Positions 1 through 9,294 of a stretch of DNA of 64,000 nucleotides are shown here, piece after piece. The first letter of the stretch is position 1. Each line of letters begins with the position of its first letter. The DNA comes from Legionella drozanskii LLAP-1 (GTDB taxonomy: Bacteria > Pseudomonadota > Gammaproteobacteria > Legionellales > Legionellaceae), in the NCBI RefSeq assembly GCF_001467585.1, contig NZ_LNXY01000027.1, forward strand, positions 539,332 through 603,331, in the 5' to 3' direction. The position numbers were made by a program, and so were the translations under genes. The notes under the pieces were generated by a model. It did not search any database. It was not told the origin of the DNA and saw only the letters and a list, made by a program, of their open reading frames with translations.

Positions 1-246
1 TCTGCATTAAAACTGTTGGAAGAATTACTCCCTTTATCTCATAAAGGTTTAGAGGCACTTGGGGTTTCTTTAATAGATAGTAAATTTTATTTGGAAATTA
101 TAGAACAACGAGTGAAAGCAAAAACCAATGGCAGCGAATGGCAAATCAGTTTCATCGAAAAATACGGCAAGGATTTCCATAATATGATGGGATGCTATTT
201 GGATAATCAATATGAAGATCGCCCCATTTCAGAATGGAAACTATAA
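1..246 (+). CDS. C-terminal end of a carboxylate-amine ligase-like protein (partial)
   Basis: The reading frame is open from the first base and stops at 246, so only about 81 C-terminal residues are present and the start lies outside the window. The end of the protein (NGSEWQ, YGKDFHNMM, then PISEWKL) resembles the C-termini of GCS2-type glutamate-cysteine ligase or carboxylate-amine ligase proteins, which often finish with a conserved WQ, HGxDM and PVHxW pattern. That is a recollection of the family, not an alignment. No catalytic part is visible. A second, unrelated glutamate-cysteine ligase (gshA) is encoded near 21 kb. Confidence 0.55.
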   Translation, partial: SALKLLEELLPLSHKGLEALGVSLIDSKFYLEIIEQRVKAKTNGSEWQISFIEKYGKDFHNMMGCYLDNQYEDRPISEWKL

Positions 247-312
247 GGGAAAAAGGGGAACATAAGGCCCTTAAAGACCATTCTTTGTCTTATATGTCTT
301 CAAGAGGTCTAT

Positions 313-1206
313 TTAATCACAAATAAGTGAATCCAGGATTGCCATGCGCATAAACACACCATTAGCTACTTGCTGTAAAATAAAAGACTGGGAGCCGTCA
401 GCAACCTCGCTATCAATTTCTACACCCCGATTAAGAGGCCCAGGATGCATAACCATTGCATCAGGCTTAGCATAATTGAGTGCAGCTTGAGTTAGAGCAT
501 ATTCGCGACGGTAAGTGGCTAAATCCATCTGCTCATGTTCCATTAAGCGCTCATGTTGAACCCGCAAAGAGATCACGACATCAGCGTCAGCGAGTCCTTC
601 TTTTAGAGAGTTAGTCACTCGACCATAATGAATTGTTTGCGGTTGCCAAATAGTGGGTGCCACCAAAGCCAATTCACCAACATTTAAAGTGGCGCAAAGA
701 CACTGTAGTGAATTGGCGACTCTTGAATGGCGAATATTTCCAATAATAGCAATCTTAATTTGACTCAAATCAGGTTTTCTTTCGGCAATAGTCATCAGAT
801 CTAACATGGCTTGGCTAGGATGAGCATGTTGTCCGTCCCCTGCATTGACTATATGAACTGGGTTCGTCAGTTTGTCTGCTAATTCCTTTTGCAATCCATC
901 CTGGCGGTGCCTTATCACAAATACATTGATACCCATTGCCGACAAGGTATCGATGGTGTCTTCAATCACTTCGCCCTTAGCTTCCGAGGAGTTGTGCAAA
1001 TCAAGATTAATAACCGACATGGACAGCCTTTTGGCTGCTAACTCAAAGCTTACGCGCGTTCGAGTACTGTTCTCATAAAAAAGATTCGCTACTGTATGTT
1101 GAGAATAGTTAGGCAATTGCCCGCCTTTTTTAAAATGAAGGGCACGCTCTAAGAGAGAGTTAATTTGCTTGCTTGAAAGTTGACTAATTTCTAAAAAATG
1201 CTTCAT
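313..1206 (-). CDS. pyrB: Aspartate carbamoyltransferase, catalytic subunit
   Basis: Condenses carbamoyl phosphate with aspartate to carbamoyl aspartate, the committed step of pyrimidine synthesis, in the cytoplasm. The carbamoyl-phosphate loop STRTR is at about residues 47-51, followed by HPSQAMLDL in the middle and HPGPLNRGVEI near the C-terminus, all expected for the family. The frame extends upstream to 1326, but the ATG at 1206 (MKHFLEI) gives 298 residues, close to the usual length, and the extension only overlaps ruvX. It still overlaps the ruvX 3' end by 23 nt, which suggests translational coupling. No pyrI or dihydroorotase-like pyrC' partner is adjacent. Confidence 0.95.
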   Translation of the reverse strand: MKHFLEISQLSSKQINSLLERALHFKKGGQLPNYSQHTVANLFYENSTRTRVSFELAAKRLSMSVINLDLHNSSEAKGEVIEDTIDTLSAMGINVFVIRHRQDGLQKELADKLTNPVHIVNAGDGQHAHPSQAMLDLMTIAERKPDLSQIKIAIIGNIRHSRVANSLQCLCATLNVGELALVAPTIWQPQTIHYGRVTNSLKEGLADADVVISLRVQHERLMEHEQMDLATYRREYALTQAALNYAKPDAMVMHPGPLNRGVEIDSEVADGSQSFILQQVANGVFMRMAILDSLICD

Positions 1207-1630
1207 TGTCTTCACTTGGATGCTGCAGCCACTGCTCGAGAATAATGCAAGCAGCAAAACTGTCGACTTTAGATTGCTTAATTTTACGATACCCGCCTTT
1301 AGCAAACAACTGGGCACGTGCCTCAACTGTCGACAGACGTTCGTCCACTAAATGCACCGGAAGAGAGAAGCGTTGGTGTAACTGACGTGCAAATTCCCTC
1401 GCTGCTTCAGTTGTGTATAATTCTGAATCATCAATGCAGGTAGGCAAACCAACAATTAATGCTTGGGGACGCCATTCATTGATTATTTTTTGCACATCAA
1501 GCCAGTTGGGAACACCTTGCTTGGCATCCAGCGTCGTTATTGGCCGCGCACTGCATGTAATTTGCTGACCTATAGCAACACCGATTCGTTTGTAGCCAAA
1601 ATCAAACCCTACAAAAAAACCTTCTGGCAT
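1184..1630 (-). CDS. ruvX: Putative pre-16S rRNA nuclease / Holliday junction resolvase-like YqgF
   Basis: A 148-residue RNase H-fold protein of the YqgF/RuvX family, which processes the 5' end of 16S rRNA and was earlier proposed as a resolvase. The first acidic motif is visible as GFDFGYKRIGVAIG at about residues 8-21, with LIVGLP in the middle and VDERLSTVEA towards the C-terminus. It sits between yqgE upstream and pyrB downstream. yqgE-ruvX-pyrB is a common gammaproteobacterial order, and the overlap with pyrB suggests one transcript. Confidence 0.93.
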   Translation of the reverse strand: MPEGFFVGFDFGYKRIGVAIGQQITCSARPITTLDAKQGVPNWLDVQKIINEWRPQALIVGLPTCIDDSELYTTEAAREFARQLHQRFSLPVHLVDERLSTVEARAQLFAKGGYRKIKQSKVDSFAACIILEQWLQHPSEDNEAFFRN

Positions 1631-1696
1631 GAACTCCCCTTTTAGATTTGAATAGTATTATTGAACTGATGGAAACAAAAGTGAGAGCCATTATTC

Positions 1697-2260
1697 CTAT
1701 GCGTGACCGGCATGACCAGTTAATTCATTCATTTTAACGCCTATTGTCAAACCAGCATATTCCCATCGCTCAGAGAATGGTACTTCATATAGAAGCTCGG
1801 AAGAGAAAGGACAAATTAACCAAACGTTAGCAAGTACTTCCTTCTCTAACTGGTCTCCATTCCAACCCGCATAACCCAAGGTCACTAAAACATCTTTTGG
1901 CCCTGCATCAGCGGCTATTGCTCGGATGATATCATTCGAAGTTGTAACCGTCACGTCATCTCGTAGAGACAGACTCGACCGCCATCCCCCAATAGGACGA
2001 TGAATAACAAAACCACGTTCAGGTTGTACTGGACCACCAAAAAGAAGTGGCATTTGATTGCGTTCGATCGATGTGGGCTGAATTTGCATTTGTTCAAAAA
2101 CCAAGCTCAATGGAAATTGCATCGGCCGGTTAATAATTAAACCTACCGTTCCCTGAATATGATGTTCACAGATATAGATTACAGACCGTTCGAAATTAGG
2201 GTCAGTCAGGGAGGGCATGGCTATCAGAAGGTGGTTGGCCAATGAGGATTGATGTGCCAT
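1697..2260 (-). CDS. algH: YqgE/AlgH family protein (DUF179)
   Basis: A 187-residue cytoplasmic protein of the YqgE/AlgH family. The opening (NHLLIAMPSLTDPNFERSVIYICEH) and GTVGLIINRP are typical, as are LLFGGPVQPERGFVIH and GYAGWNGDQLEKE. The biochemical role is not settled; AlgH was first named as a regulator of alginate production in Pseudomonas. It is the first gene of a minus-strand run with ruvX and pyrB, separated from ruvX by 66 nt. Confidence 0.92.
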   Translation of the reverse strand: MAHQSSLANHLLIAMPSLTDPNFERSVIYICEHHIQGTVGLIINRPMQFPLSLVFEQMQIQPTSIERNQMPLLFGGPVQPERGFVIHRPIGGWRSSLSLRDDVTVTTSNDIIRAIAADAGPKDVLVTLGYAGWNGDQLEKEVLANVWLICPFSSELLYEVPFSERWEYAGLTIGVKMNELTGHAGHA

Positions 2261-2538
2261 GTCTACCTCCCTATATAAGATCTCACTAGATTTAATTTAA
2301 GTATATACCAAATAAATTCACCTAAGTGATTTATTTTTAATCACAAGCTGAATTGACTTTTTTAGGTTTGTTGCAGGGTTGAATTTTGCACCCATCATGT
2401 AGTGCTGAGCAAAGGCCCAAGGCTCAATTCAACCATGCAACAACGCCCACCGGATACAAACACTTAAAACAAGTTCTCATTCACTTAAAACACGGTGTAT
2501 ACTTCTTATTCTCGAATAGGTTGTATAAGGATATTTTC

Positions 2539-4062
2539 GTGGAATCTATTGAACTTAAGAAGCGGGATGTATTTTTTTTACGAGCGTTAGAAACTGATGA
2601 GTTTCTCATCGTATTATTGAGTGTTGCTCTAATTGCTTTATTGGTTTCACTTTATCTCTGGGATAGAAACCAAAAAGAGCATACCGTTTTACGTAATTTT
2701 CCTATTATTGGTCATTTTCGCTATTTCCTCGAATACTTAGGCGTCTTTTTGCGTCAATATCTTTTTGCTGATGATAGGCAAGAACTCCCATTCAATAGAG
2801 CTGATCGTTCTTGGGTTTATCGAGCAGCTAAGAATTTAGATACCACCATTGGATTCGGCTCAACACGTCCTCTGCACAGCACAGGCACAGTTTATTTTGT
2901 GAGCGCTCCTTTTCCTCCCTTAGGAACGAATACAGCAGTCATTCGACCTGTCACCATCGGACCTTATTGCAGACATCCTTACACCTCATCCCATATTTTT
3001 AATATCTCTTCGATGAGTTATGGTGCGATTTCAAAATCAGCCATTCGCGCTCTTGCAAAGGGAGCAAAAAAAGCGGGCTGCTGGCTTAATACCGGCGAGG
3101 GAGGCGTCTCGCCTTATCATCTTGAAGAAGGTTGTGACATTGTGGCCCAAATTGGCACTGCGAAATATGGTTTTCGGGATGCAGAAGGTAATTTATCCGA
3201 TGATCGCTTACGCGAAATGGCAGCACATGACTGTATTAAGATGTTTGAAATTAAATTAAGCCAAGGAGCCAAGCCAGGGAAAGGCGGGCTTCTACCTGCA
3301 ATCAAAGTTACAGAGGAAATTGCGGCTATTCGCGGGATCCCGCCTTATCACGATTCAATTAGCCCTAATCGGCATACCGATATCGCAAATGTGGATGAGC
3401 TTTTGGACAAGATTGAACACGTTCGCCAAATTACTGGTAAACCCGTAGGCTGTAAATTTGTATTAGGAAGCTATGAATGGGTTAATGATCTTTGTTACGC
3501 CATTCATCAACGAGGTAAAGAGTTTGCTCCCGATTTCATTTCCTTGGATAGCTCAGACGGTGGTACCGGGGCTTCTCCACAAGGTCTTATGGATTACATG
3601 GGCATACCTATTCAAGAATCCTTGCCTAACCTTGTTGATATTCTCATTCTTTATAATTTACGAGAGCGCATTAAAGTCATTGTTAGTGGAAAACTGATCA
3701 CTCCTTCTGGTGTGACCTGGGCACTTTGTGCCGGTGCCGATTTTGTCATTTCAGCGAGAGGATTTTTGTTTGCTTTAGGCTGTATTCAAGCAATGCAATG
3801 TCATAAAAATACCTGTCCTACAGGAATCACCACCCATGATGCCCGCTTGCAACGTGGTTTAGTCATTGAAGATAAAGCAGAACGTGTTTATCATTATGCG
3901 ACGAATATGGCGCACGAGGTTGCTGTGTTATGTCATTCTTGTGGGGTTAATGAGCCGAGAGAATTACAACGCAGTCATGCACGTATTGTTAGGGAAGATG
4001 GTTTTTCTGTTTCGCTGGCAGAAATTTTCCCCGATCAACAGCCCTTACCTGAATACTTATAA
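2539..4062 (+). CDS. FMN-binding glutamate synthase-family membrane protein
   Basis: Resembles the FMN/iron-sulfur domain of glutamate synthase large subunit (GltB central part) as a stand-alone protein of about 507 residues. One N-terminal hydrophobic segment (about residues 20-38 after the chosen start) suggests a membrane anchor. Glycine-rich flavin-site stretches (GTGASPQG) and a C-terminal cysteine cluster CHKNTCPTG, expected to bind a 3Fe-4S centre, are visible. The frame is open from a TTG at 2386, but the GTG at 2539 has an AGG ribosome site 8 nt upstream and removes a low-quality extension. The physiological substrate is uncertain; it lacks the glutamine amidotransferase domain. It converges on the HIT gene with a 6-nt overlap. 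Confidence 0.85.
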   Translation: MESIELKKRDVFFLRALETDEFLIVLLSVALIALLVSLYLWDRNQKEHTVLRNFPIIGHFRYFLEYLGVFLRQYLFADDRQELPFNRADRSWVYRAAKNLDTTIGFGSTRPLHSTGTVYFVSAPFPPLGTNTAVIRPVTIGPYCRHPYTSSHIFNISSMSYGAISKSAIRALAKGAKKAGCWLNTGEGGVSPYHLEEGCDIVAQIGTAKYGFRDAEGNLSDDRLREMAAHDCIKMFEIKLSQGAKPGKGGLLPAIKVTEEIAAIRGIPPYHDSISPNRHTDIANVDELLDKIEHVRQITGKPVGCKFVLGSYEWVNDLCYAIHQRGKEFAPDFISLDSSDGGTGASPQGLMDYMGIPIQESLPNLVDILILYNLRERIKVIVSGKLITPSGVTWALCAGADFVISARGFLFALGCIQAMQCHKNTCPTGITTHDARLQRGLVIEDKAERVYHYATNMAHEVAVLCHSCGVNEPRELQRSHARIVREDGFSVSLAEIFPDQQPLPEYL

Positions 4063-4470
4063 GCGAACTAACCGTTCTTTTAATGCATTAACCAGCTCGG
4101 TTAATACTTCTTTTCGATAAGGGCTTGCAGGCAAATTGGGCTGCCAGATACTGTGGGGCCAAGCGATATCTTGTTTAAACCGTGCAACAACGTGGACATG
4201 CAACTGCGAAACAATATTACCCAAGGCACCGACATTTAACTTTTCTGGTTGAAAATATTCTTGCATGATCTTTGAAATCTCTGCAATTTCCTCAGTAAGA
4301 ATTTGGCGCTGAGTCGGTGATAATTGATAAATTTCTTGAATATTTTCTTCTCTTGGCACCAAAATAACCCAAGGAAAATGAGCTTCGTTTTTAAAATAAA
4401 CTCGCGATAACTTCCAATCCGTCAGCCAAACAGAGCTTGTTTCAATTCGATTATCTGTTGTAAAAACCAT
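4057..4470 (-). CDS. HIT domain protein (histidine-triad superfamily)
   Basis: A 137-residue HIT-fold protein, a family of nucleotide hydrolases and transferases. The active-site region reads QLHVHVVAR, so the first histidine of the classical triad is glutamine. I recall this as normal for a subfamily that also carries the DIAWPxxIW motif seen near residue 105. It starts 6 nt after the fghA stop and is the last gene of the frmA-fghA-HIT run, so it is probably co-expressed with formaldehyde detoxification. Its role there is unknown. Confidence 0.85.
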   Translation of the reverse strand: MVFTTDNRIETSSVWLTDWKLSRVYFKNEAHFPWVILVPREENIQEIYQLSPTQRQILTEEIAEISKIMQEYFQPEKLNVGALGNIVSQLHVHVVARFKQDIAWPHSIWQPNLPASPYRKEVLTELVNALKERLVRL

Positions 4471-4476
4471 TCTTTT

Positions 4477-5322
4477 TTATTCACTTAATTGAGAAGCATG
4501 AAAGCGTAAATGATCATCGATAAAACTAGCAATAAAATAATAGTTGTGACCATATCCTTCCTGCCATCGCAGATTTAAATTAACACCGGCAAGTTCGCAG
4601 GCCGCTACGAGTAACTTAGGATTTAATTCCTTCTCAAGAAAAGGGTCCTTTGTTCCTTGATCAATTAGGATCGTACCATGGGGCCAGCCTTTTTCTACTA
4701 GCAATTCACAGGCATCATAGTTTTTCCAAAGCGCTTTATCCTCGCCTAAATAACCTTTAAACGCTTTTTGCCCCCATGGCGAGTGCATCGGGGCGCAAAT
4801 GGGAGCAAAAGCTGATAGAGAACGATATTGTTGCGGTCGTTTAAACGCTATTGTTAATGCACCATGCCCCCCCATTGAATGGCCAAAAATTCCTGTACGT
4901 TCTTCATCCAGGGGAAAATGAGTATTGACGATAGTTGGCAATTCTTCAGTGATGTATTGAAACATTCGGTAATGCTTAGACCAAGGTTCTTTTATTGCAT
5001 CGAGATAGAAACCTGCTGAAACACCGAAATCCGCAGAGACTCTGTCCCCAGGTAATTCAATACCCCGTGGACTGGTATCGGGAACAACGAGAGCCAATCC
5101 CAATTCAGCTGCGACTCGTTGAGCACCCGCTTTAGTAATAAAATTTTGCTCATTGGAGGTTAATCCAGAAAGCCAATATAATACCGGAACTTTATGTTGC
5201 TTTGCCTGTGGAGGAAGATATAAGGCAAAACGCATCGTGCACTTAGTTACCAATGAAGGATGTGCATAAACATATTGCATCCCACCAAAACAACGATTCT
5301 CTTCAACCAATTCAATCGACAT
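4477..5322 (-). CDS. fghA: S-formylglutathione hydrolase
   Basis: An alpha/beta hydrolase that cleaves S-formylglutathione to formate and glutathione, the second step of glutathione-dependent formaldehyde detoxification. The nucleophile elbow GHSMGG places Ser149. An aspartate in DQGTKDPF and a histidine in GYGHNYYF complete the expected triad. Its 281 residues match the family (esterase D type, FrmB/YeiG). It starts 12 nt after the frmA stop and is followed 6 nt later by the HIT gene, indicating an operon. Confidence 0.95.
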   Translation of the reverse strand: MSIELVEENRCFGGMQYVYAHPSLVTKCTMRFALYLPPQAKQHKVPVLYWLSGLTSNEQNFITKAGAQRVAAELGLALVVPDTSPRGIELPGDRVSADFGVSAGFYLDAIKEPWSKHYRMFQYITEELPTIVNTHFPLDEERTGIFGHSMGGHGALTIAFKRPQQYRSLSAFAPICAPMHSPWGQKAFKGYLGEDKALWKNYDACELLVEKGWPHGTILIDQGTKDPFLEKELNPKLLVAACELAGVNLNLRWQEGYGHNYYFIASFIDDHLRFHASQLSE

Positions 5323-5334
5323 GAATTGTTCCTT

Positions 5335-6444
5335 TTAAAATGTGACAACTGTCCGTATCGATTCCCCATTGTGCATTTGCGCAAATGCTTCGTTAATTTG
5401 CTCTATGGGTAAGACATGAGTAATCAAATCATCGATGTTAATTTTGCCATCCATATACCAATCAACTATCTTGGGTACATCAGTTCGCCCTCGCGCACCA
5501 CCAAAGGCAGATCCCTTCCATACTCTGCCAGTGACTAATTGAAACGGTCTAGTGGAAATTTCCTGACCCGCCCCCGCCACTCCAATAATGGTACAAACCC
5601 CCCAACCTTTATGGCAACATTCCAAAGCTTGGCGCATAAGATTTACCTTACCCACACATTCAAAGCTGTAGTCAGCGCCGCCTTTTGTTAATTCAACCAA
5701 ATAGTTAACTAGATCTCCTTTCAATTCATTGGGATTAACAAAATCAGTCATTCCCATTTTTTCTGCCAAAGCACGACGGTTAGGATTGATATCCACACCG
5801 ACAATTTGAGCCGCTCCAACCATGCGTGCTCCTTGAATGACGTTCAATCCAATCCCACCCAAACCAAAGACAACAACCCTTGAGCCAGGCTCTACTTTTG
5901 CAGTATAAATGACGGCACCAATCCCGGTAGTAACGCCACAACCGATGTAACATACTTTTTCAAAAGGCGCATCTTTGCGAATTTTGGCCACAGCGATTTC
6001 TGGCAATACGGTGTAATTAGCAAAAGTCGAGGTGCCCATGTAATGATACAATTTTTCACCATTCAAACTGAAGCGACTGGTGCTGTCTGGCATCAATCCT
6101 TTACCTTGAGTAGCTCGAATTGCTTGGCAAAGATTTGTTTTTTGTGAAAGACAATATTCACAAGCTCTACATTCAGGAGTATACAGAGGGATAACATGAT
6201 CACCGGGTTTTAAAGAAGTCACGCCTTGACCGACCTCAACCACAACCCCAGCCCCTTCATGACCTAAAATGGCTGGAAATATACCCTCCGGATCATCACC
6301 GGATAAAGTAAACGCATCGGTATGACAGACGCCCGTTGCTTTTATCTCAATAAGCACTTCACCCTGCTTTGGTCCCTCTAAATCAACCATTTCAATAGTT
6401 AAAGGCATCCCTGCTTGATGCGCAACCGCTGCTTTCACTTGCAT
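5335..6444 (-). CDS. frmA: S-(hydroxymethyl)glutathione dehydrogenase / class III alcohol dehydrogenase
   Basis: A zinc-dependent, NAD-linked medium-chain dehydrogenase that oxidises S-hydroxymethylglutathione (formaldehyde plus glutathione) to S-formylglutathione. It can also reduce S-nitrosoglutathione. Catalytic zinc ligands are in GVCHTDAF and GHEGAG. The structural zinc cysteines are in [17 protein letters not shown], and the NAD-binding glycine motif is GLGGIG. Length (369) is standard. A GAGG ribosome site precedes the ATG. It is the first gene of the frmA-fghA-HIT run, with a LysR gene divergent 317 nt upstream as a possible regulator. Glutathione is made by gshA/gshB, also in the window. 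Confidence 0.97.
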   Translation of the reverse strand: MQVKAAVAHQAGMPLTIEMVDLEGPKQGEVLIEIKATGVCHTDAFTLSGDDPEGIFPAILGHEGAGVVVEVGQGVTSLKPGDHVIPLYTPECRACEYCLSQKTNLCQAIRATQGKGLMPDSTSRFSLNGEKLYHYMGTSTFANYTVLPEIAVAKIRKDAPFEKVCYIGCGVTTGIGAVIYTAKVEPGSRVVVFGLGGIGLNVIQGARMVGAAQIVGVDINPNRRALAEKMGMTDFVNPNELKGDLVNYLVELTKGGADYSFECVGKVNLMRQALECCHKGWGVCTIIGVAGAGQEISTRPFQLVTGRVWKGSAFGGARGRTDVPKIVDWYMDGKINIDDLITHVLPIEQINEAFAQMHNGESIRTVVTF

Positions 6445-6761
6445 TTAAAATCCTCTTTGCTTTAAATAAATGCCTAAGATTATGAGCAACATTCAATAAA
6501 AAAGAAACCGGAGTTGATTTAGCAGATCATCTCCGATTGGAATCAGAGACTCCTCTTAAAGTTTTTTTGCTGAGTTTTTTTATAATTACAGCACTTATTC
6601 TGAGACTTTTATTCCAGCAACGCCCAATAAAAGGGGATTCACAAATTAAAATATATTAATATTAGTTAAAATTGAAATTAGATAAGTATAGCAATACCTT
6701 TTTTACCTTTAATTGCTAACCCAATCTTATAAGTTATACTTAAATTACAGCGAAACCCCTT
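6445..6761. other. AT-rich divergent intergenic region between frmA and the LysR gene
   Basis: About 317 bases with no credible gene. It must hold the promoters for both divergent transcripts, and a LysR-type operator would be expected here. The stretch 6535-6600 has T-runs on the plus strand after a CCGATTGGAATCAGAGA segment, but I could not pair a convincing -35/-10 set or pick out a clear T-N11-A box. Confidence 0.5.
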
Positions 6762-7652
6762 ATGCATAATATTAATATGGATCTCAATCAAATTCGCGCT
6801 TTTATGGCTGCTGCAGATTTTGGGTCCTTCACACTAGCAGCTGATTTTCTTTACATTACACAATCGGCAATAAGTAAACGTGTTGCCTCGCTGGAATCGG
6901 AAATTAAGACTCCATTATTTATTAGAGATCACAATCGTCTGATACTCACCGATGCGGGAAAAATTTTCTTACCCTATGCAATAGAAATACTACAAACCGT
7001 ACAAACGGGTATTTCATCGGTGAATCTGTTTCTTGAAAAACAAAAAAAACCATTGAAAGTGGGTTTGGATTTTTTAATGGGCAGCTTCATGCTTCCTGAC
7101 TTACTGGCTTTTTTTAACAAAGACCATCCTGATATTGATTTTTCTGTCAATTACTTATCCCCATTGATGAGTATGCGGGCATTACGCAATCGAGAAATAG
7201 AGATTTGTTTGAACTGTATTAGTAATAAAATCATCCACGAATTTGAGTTGATACCGCTATTTACTCTTCCGTTTGTGATTAAAGTAGCTCGTTCACATCC
7301 TTTAGCAAAAAAGAAAAAAGTAACGCTAGAAGAGATAATCAATTACCCTGGCATAGTCATGCCCAAATACGCTCCCCCTCGACAAGTTTTGGATAATCAC
7401 CTTTTTCGGAAAAATTTATTTTTACATATCCAACATGAGGCAGAGCCTATTTTTGCTTTACTTAAGTTAAGCAAATTAGGGTTTGGATGGAGTTTTCTTC
7501 CCAAAAATATCATTGATAAAGAGTTGGTAACCATTTATGAGCACGAAGATTTATCAGTGAGATATTTCATAATTTATCGGAAAGGACACAAACTCAGCAC
7601 AAATGCACAGCAGTTTATTAATATCTTGAAAGAAACTCCTTTTCTTGAATAG
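6762..7652 (+). CDS. LysR-family transcriptional regulator
   Basis: A 296-residue LysR-type regulator. The N-terminal winged helix-turn-helix covers about residues 6-65 (DLNQIRAFMAAADFGSFT, then QSAISKRVASLE). An effector-binding domain of the periplasmic-binding fold follows. The ATG at 6777 (MDLNQIR) is an equally good start; neither has a strong ribosome site. It is divergent from frmA, so formaldehyde or thiol stress control is a reasonable guess, but no operator was identified and the effector is unknown. Confidence 0.88.
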   Translation: MHNINMDLNQIRAFMAAADFGSFTLAADFLYITQSAISKRVASLESEIKTPLFIRDHNRLILTDAGKIFLPYAIEILQTVQTGISSVNLFLEKQKKPLKVGLDFLMGSFMLPDLLAFFNKDHPDIDFSVNYLSPLMSMRALRNREIEICLNCISNKIIHEFELIPLFTLPFVIKVARSHPLAKKKKVTLEEIINYPGIVMPKYAPPRQVLDNHLFRKNLFLHIQHEAEPIFALLKLSKLGFGWSFLPKNIIDKELVTIYEHEDLSVRYFIIYRKGHKLSTNAQQFINILKETPFLE

Positions 7653-7711
7653 TCGGTTGGACCAAGGCCCACCCTACCCAATCTAGCAAATCGCAGGGGC
7701 TTGGCCGGCGT

Positions 7712-7733
7712 TCTTGAAAGATATCTTTCAAGA
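7712..7733. repeat. 22-bp perfect palindrome upstream of the iminopeptidase gene
   Basis: A loopless dyad whose left half is TCTTGAAAGAT and whose right half is its exact reverse complement. It lies about 60 nt after the LysR stop and 70 nt before the next start. With no spacer it would make a poor RNA hairpin, which fits a protein-binding site better than a terminator. No T-tract follows. Confidence 0.6.
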
Positions 7734-7803
7734 CTCCCTTTCCAATTTCATCGAGCTAGGTATAAGATTTAAGAACTGAACGCCCAAAATTGCTGAGACA
7801 ATT

Positions 7804-8763
7804 ATGCATACTCTTTATCCAACCATAAAACCTTATAAATGCCATGAGTTATTGGTTAACGAACCCCATATTCTTTATATAGAAGAAGTAGGAAACCCTC
7901 AAGGAATGCCAGTAATAGTCCTACATTCAGGACCTGGTGAAGGTGCTAATAATCATTTGCGGCGTTTTTTTGATCCACAAATCTATCGCATTATCCTTTT
8001 TGATCAACGGGGCTGCGGGCGCTCTACTCCTCATATAGAACAACAAGAGAATAACACGCAAAATTTGCTAGAAGACATTGATAAGATACGTGATTATTTA
8101 GGACTTAGCCGATTTATCTTATTTGGTGGTGGTTGGGGTTCTTTGCTTGCATTATTGTATGCTCAACTTTATCCCCAGCAGGTGTCCACTTTAGTGTTGC
8201 ATCAAATTTTCTTGGGACGAAAAAAAGATATCGACTGGTTTTATAAAAGCGGAGCAAGTCTCGTTTTTCCTGATTATTGGCAGGAATTTTTTAATTTTGT
8301 ACCTTGTGAAAATCAGGATAACCTTCCACACTATTATGCCCAATGCTTACAAGGCGATAATGAATTAGTGCGAATGTCTGCTGCAAAAAACTGGGCTATG
8401 TGGCAAGCACACTGTAACAGCTTACAAGCTCATCTCACCGTCATTGATCAATATAGCGATCCTCATTTTGCCCTGGCCCTCGCTTGCTTACAAACTTATT
8501 ACATTAACCACCATTATTTTATCGAAGAAAATCAAATTATCGCTAATGCCCATAAAATCAGGCACATACCTACTTTTATCATTCATGGCCGTTACGATAT
8601 GATATGCCCGCTCGAAGGAGCCTGGGAATTATACCAAGCTTTACCTGCTTCTAGTTTAAGAGTTGTTAGAGACGCTGGCCATTCTGATCGAGAGATAGGA
8701 ATTATTGACGCCATTATTGATGCCAGCAAAGAAATTTCACGCCAGGGTTTAGATGCATGTTAA
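7804..8763 (+). CDS. Proline iminopeptidase homologue with altered active site
   Basis: An alpha/beta hydrolase of the prolyl aminopeptidase (S33) family, 319 residues. FDQRGCGRSTPH, the oxyanion-region motif and the C-terminal HGRYDMICP and DAGHSDREIG segments are those of Pip enzymes. The nucleophile elbow that is normally GGSWGS reads GGGWGS: residue 110 is glycine (codon GGT at 8131). The usual HGGPG reads HSGPG at residues 41-45. The acid and histidine regions are retained. Loss of the serine predicts no classical peptidase activity, so this may be a pseudoenzyme or have a changed function. It overlaps dtd by 7 nt and is probably co-transcribed with it. Confidence 0.85.
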   Translation: MHTLYPTIKPYKCHELLVNEPHILYIEEVGNPQGMPVIVLHSGPGEGANNHLRRFFDPQIYRIILFDQRGCGRSTPHIEQQENNTQNLLEDIDKIRDYLGLSRFILFGGGWGSLLALLYAQLYPQQVSTLVLHQIFLGRKKDIDWFYKSGASLVFPDYWQEFFNFVPCENQDNLPHYYAQCLQGDNELVRMSAAKNWAMWQAHCNSLQAHLTVIDQYSDPHFALALACLQTYYINHHYFIEENQIIANAHKIRHIPTFIIHGRYDMICPLEGAWELYQALPASSLRVVRDAGHSDREIGIIDAIIDASKEISRQGLDAC

Positions 8764-9194
8764 CGGTAGTTCAGCGAGTAAGTGAAGCAAAAGTGGTCGT
8801 CGATAAACAGACCGTCGGAGAAATCACTCAAGGCTTAATGATTCTTTGTGGCTTTGAAAGCCAGGATACAGAAGCAACCCTTTTGCGTATGTTAGAAAAA
8901 TGCTTGAATTATCGTATTTTTAGTGATGCGCAGGGCAAGATGAATTTAAGTTTAAAAGAGGTTAATGGCGGACTTTTGCTTGTACCGCAATTTACTTTAA
9001 TGGCTGATACTAAAAAAGGCTTACGTCCTAGCTTTTCCAATGCAGCTTCCCCTGATTCTAGCCTCACCTTGTTTCAGCGTTTAATAGATCTCGCTCGGGA
9101 AAAATATGCTTCTGTCGCGAGTGGTCAATTTGGGGCCAATATGAAAGTTCATTTATGCAATGAGGGGCCGGTCACTTTTTTACTCCAGTTTTAG
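8757..9194 (+). CDS. dtd: D-aminoacyl-tRNA deacylase
   Basis: Removes D-amino acids, and glycine from mischarged tRNA-Ala, as a proofreading dimer. Its 145 residues are standard length. The conserved N-terminus (MLTVVQRVSEAKV), a QFTL motif (here PQFTLMAD rather than the more usual SQFTL) and the C-terminal NEGPVTF cross-subunit Gly-Pro motif are present. It begins inside the 3' end of the iminopeptidase homologue, indicating translational coupling. Confidence 0.95.
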   Translation: MLTVVQRVSEAKVVVDKQTVGEITQGLMILCGFESQDTEATLLRMLEKCLNYRIFSDAQGKMNLSLKEVNGGLLLVPQFTLMADTKKGLRPSFSNAASPDSSLTLFQRLIDLAREKYASVASGQFGANMKVHLCNEGPVTFLLQF

Positions 9195-9294
9195 GTATTT
9201 ACGGCGAGGTTTTACCTTGAAAGCTGAAGAATATTCCCAAGACTAAGAAAGTGGTGTAACATCAATTTTCGCACTTAAAAAAAATAGAAGAATC

